Shown: piece by piece, positions 13,624 through 14,684 of the stretch | How positions within the stretch are numbered: position 1 is the first letter of the stretch | How the letters are laid out: each line of letters begins with the position of its first letter | NCBI GenBank assembly: GCA_013002625.1 | Contig: JABDJE010000293.1 | Location: 1-14,684 of the forward strand | DNA: 14,684 nt | DNA from: Saprospiraceae bacterium | Lineage (GTDB): Bacteria; Bacteroidota; Bacteroidia; Chitinophagales; Saprospiraceae | Direction of reading: 5' to 3' | Position numbers and translations under genes: made by a program | The notes under the pieces: generated by a model | The model's input: only the letters and a program-made list of their open reading frames with translations | What the model was told of the DNA's origin: nothing | The model's database searches: none

Positions 13624-14684
13624 CTATTCTTCTGACATGTTTGATTTTACTTTGTCAGACAATACATCTTTGTGTACCATAATGGCTACTGTTTTCATTT
13701 TAGCATAGGCTTTGGACATGTATAAATATCCCTTGTAAGGACTGATTTCACCCCAGCTATTTTTAATTATATAATATTCGTTCCCATTTTGATCCTTTGC
13801 AGAACCAACAATATGCATCAAATGGTCATCTGTCGTAGAGTAGCTTTCAAAATGTTCTTGTCTCAATTCAGCCGTAACATCGACTTCATCACCAGGAGAG
13901 CTAAACAGATCTTCCCTAGAGGCATCTTTTGGCAATACGGCAATACCTTCCCTTCCGGAAAATCCTTTTTCACTTACATCACCATCCCAGGCTACAGAAT
14001 AACCTTTTGCTATCGCATTGTCAATTGTGTTCATCAACTCATCGAGCGTAACATTGTAGAAGGCTCCATTGGAGTAGTTATCAGGAATCTCTAAAATGAA
14101 TTTGCTATTATATGGGTGATGCGTGAAAGAAGATAAACTGATATAATCTGAAGCATCTAACTCCAATTCCGCTGCAAGACTTGCAGGCGTATAAGTTTTA
14201 TCATTGTATTCAAACTCAGCAGGAAAGCTACCAATATATGCAGCCAATATACTTTCAAATGCCGGCATCCATTTTTTACTCAACCGCTTTGATTTTAAAA
14301 TGCCATCCAGAAATCCTTTAAGTCCGGCTTCCATTTCACTGTGGTTGTGGCTGGACTCCCCTTCCATTAATCCTGTATAGACCGATTCAGGAACAACACC
14401 TTCCTTGGCTATCATTCTTATCAGGTCATGAGAAAGACTACCTTGTGAAAAATTGGCTTTACCCTGACGCAATACATAATTGCGGGCTTTGTCTTTGTAA
14501 ATATTATGAACGACAAACATTTCGGATAAGTCGTGTTCGCCTTTGCCCTGACGCATCAATTCAGATTCAATAAAAGACGCCGTGGCAAAACTCCAACATG
14601 TCCCTGTTCGAGATTGATTTTTAATTGGCGTGCAATTCAGGTCTTTGCTATGCGTAAATTCGTATTGTGCACTAAGGCTAATTG
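13624..14684 (-). CDS. Papain-family (C1) cysteine peptidase, 5' end outside window
   Basis: This is a cysteine peptidase of family C1, probably in the PepC/bleomycin-hydrolase-like branch. I extended the frame to the window edge: upstream of the first possible start at 14559 it continues with TPIKNQSRTGTCWSFATAS, which holds the catalytic Cys (codon complement of 14596-14598). The catalytic His is the first His of DDHLMHIVGSA (13822-13824), and Asn plus Trp are in IIKNSWGE (Asn codon 13759-13761). The QSRTGTCWSF context also supplies the oxyanion-hole Gln (KNQ). About 352 residues are visible; the start, and any signal peptide, lie beyond the window. It ends four bases from the convergent transferase gene. 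Substrates and cell location cannot be judged. Confidence 0.88.
   Translation of the reverse strand, partial: ISLSAQYEFTHSKDLNCTPIKNQSRTGTCWSFATASFIESELMRQGKGEHDLSEMFVVHNIYKDKARNYVLRQGKANFSQGSLSHDLIRMIAKEGVVPESVYTGLMEGESSHNHSEMEAGLKGFLDGILKSKRLSKKWMPAFESILAAYIGSFPAEFEYNDKTYTPASLAAELELDASDYISLSSFTHHPYNSKFILEIPDNYSNGAFYNVTLDELMNTIDNAIAKGYSVAWDGDVSEKGFSGREGIAVLPKDASREDLFSSPGDEVDVTAELRQEHFESYSTTDDHLMHIVGSAKDQNGNEYYIIKNSWGEISPYKGYLYMSKAYAKMKTVAIMVHKDVLSDKVKSNMSEE

Noticed and set aside
13624..14559. Reading the peptidase as a complete gene starting at 14559
   Set aside because: The frame stays open to the window edge and includes the catalytic Cys in GTCWSF upstream of that point. The apparent start is an internal TTG, and the gene is partial.

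Overview
The window comes from a chromosome of the phylum Bacteroidota. Three things support this. The ribosomal cluster runs rpsL-rpsG-fusA-rpsJ-rplC-rplD with no tuf between fusA and rpsJ. Several gene starts are preceded by the phylum's promoter pattern (TTTG, about 19 bases, TAnnTTTG). Most starts lack a purine-rich Shine-Dalgarno sequence and have A/T-rich leaders instead. The DNA looks moderately AT-rich. I cannot resolve family or genus from the sequence alone. No phage, insertion sequence, CRISPR array or rRNA gene is visible.

Layout. (1) Positions 1-4540, minus strand: a fused str-S10 operon with rpsL, rpsG, fusA, rpsJ, rplC and the 5' part of rplD. A textbook promoter precedes rpsL and a second one precedes rpsJ. 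An 18-base perfect palindrome lies in the rpsJ-rplC gap. (2) Positions 4644-5087, plus: a GNAT N-acetyltransferase of the spermidine/thialysine type. (3) Positions 5076-7039, minus: a two-gene operon of a trans-prenyl diphosphate synthase and a MurG/UGT-like glycosyltransferase, coupled by a TAATG stop/start. (4) Positions 7120-8826, plus: a lipoprotein-type YtcJ-like amidohydrolase. (5) Positions 8816-10036, minus: tRNA-Leu(CAA), a 99-base tetranucleotide repeat, and metF. (6) Positions 10206-13619, plus: an operon of a TolC-like outer-membrane protein, a periplasmic adaptor and a DUF2064/TIGR04282-type transferase. (7) Positions 13624-14684, minus: the 3' part of a papain-family (C1) peptidase that runs off the window.

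How the genes work together. Region 1 supplies ribosomes and elongation factor G. The prenyl synthase/glycosyltransferase pair probably makes and modifies an isoprenoid or other lipid, but the product is unknown. TolC and the adaptor form two of the three parts of an efflux or secretion pump; the inner-membrane part is absent here. Three convergent gene pairs end within a few bases of each other or overlap. For two of them, hairpins with U-rich tails lie inside the coding ends and could act as terminators.

Most of the window is ordinary housekeeping sequence. I found no convincing new multi-gene system. The best leads are the coupled prenyl synthase/glycosyltransferase pair, the pumpless TolC-adaptor-DUF2064 operon, the palindrome inside the S10 cluster, and the in-register tetranucleotide repeat next to the tRNA.
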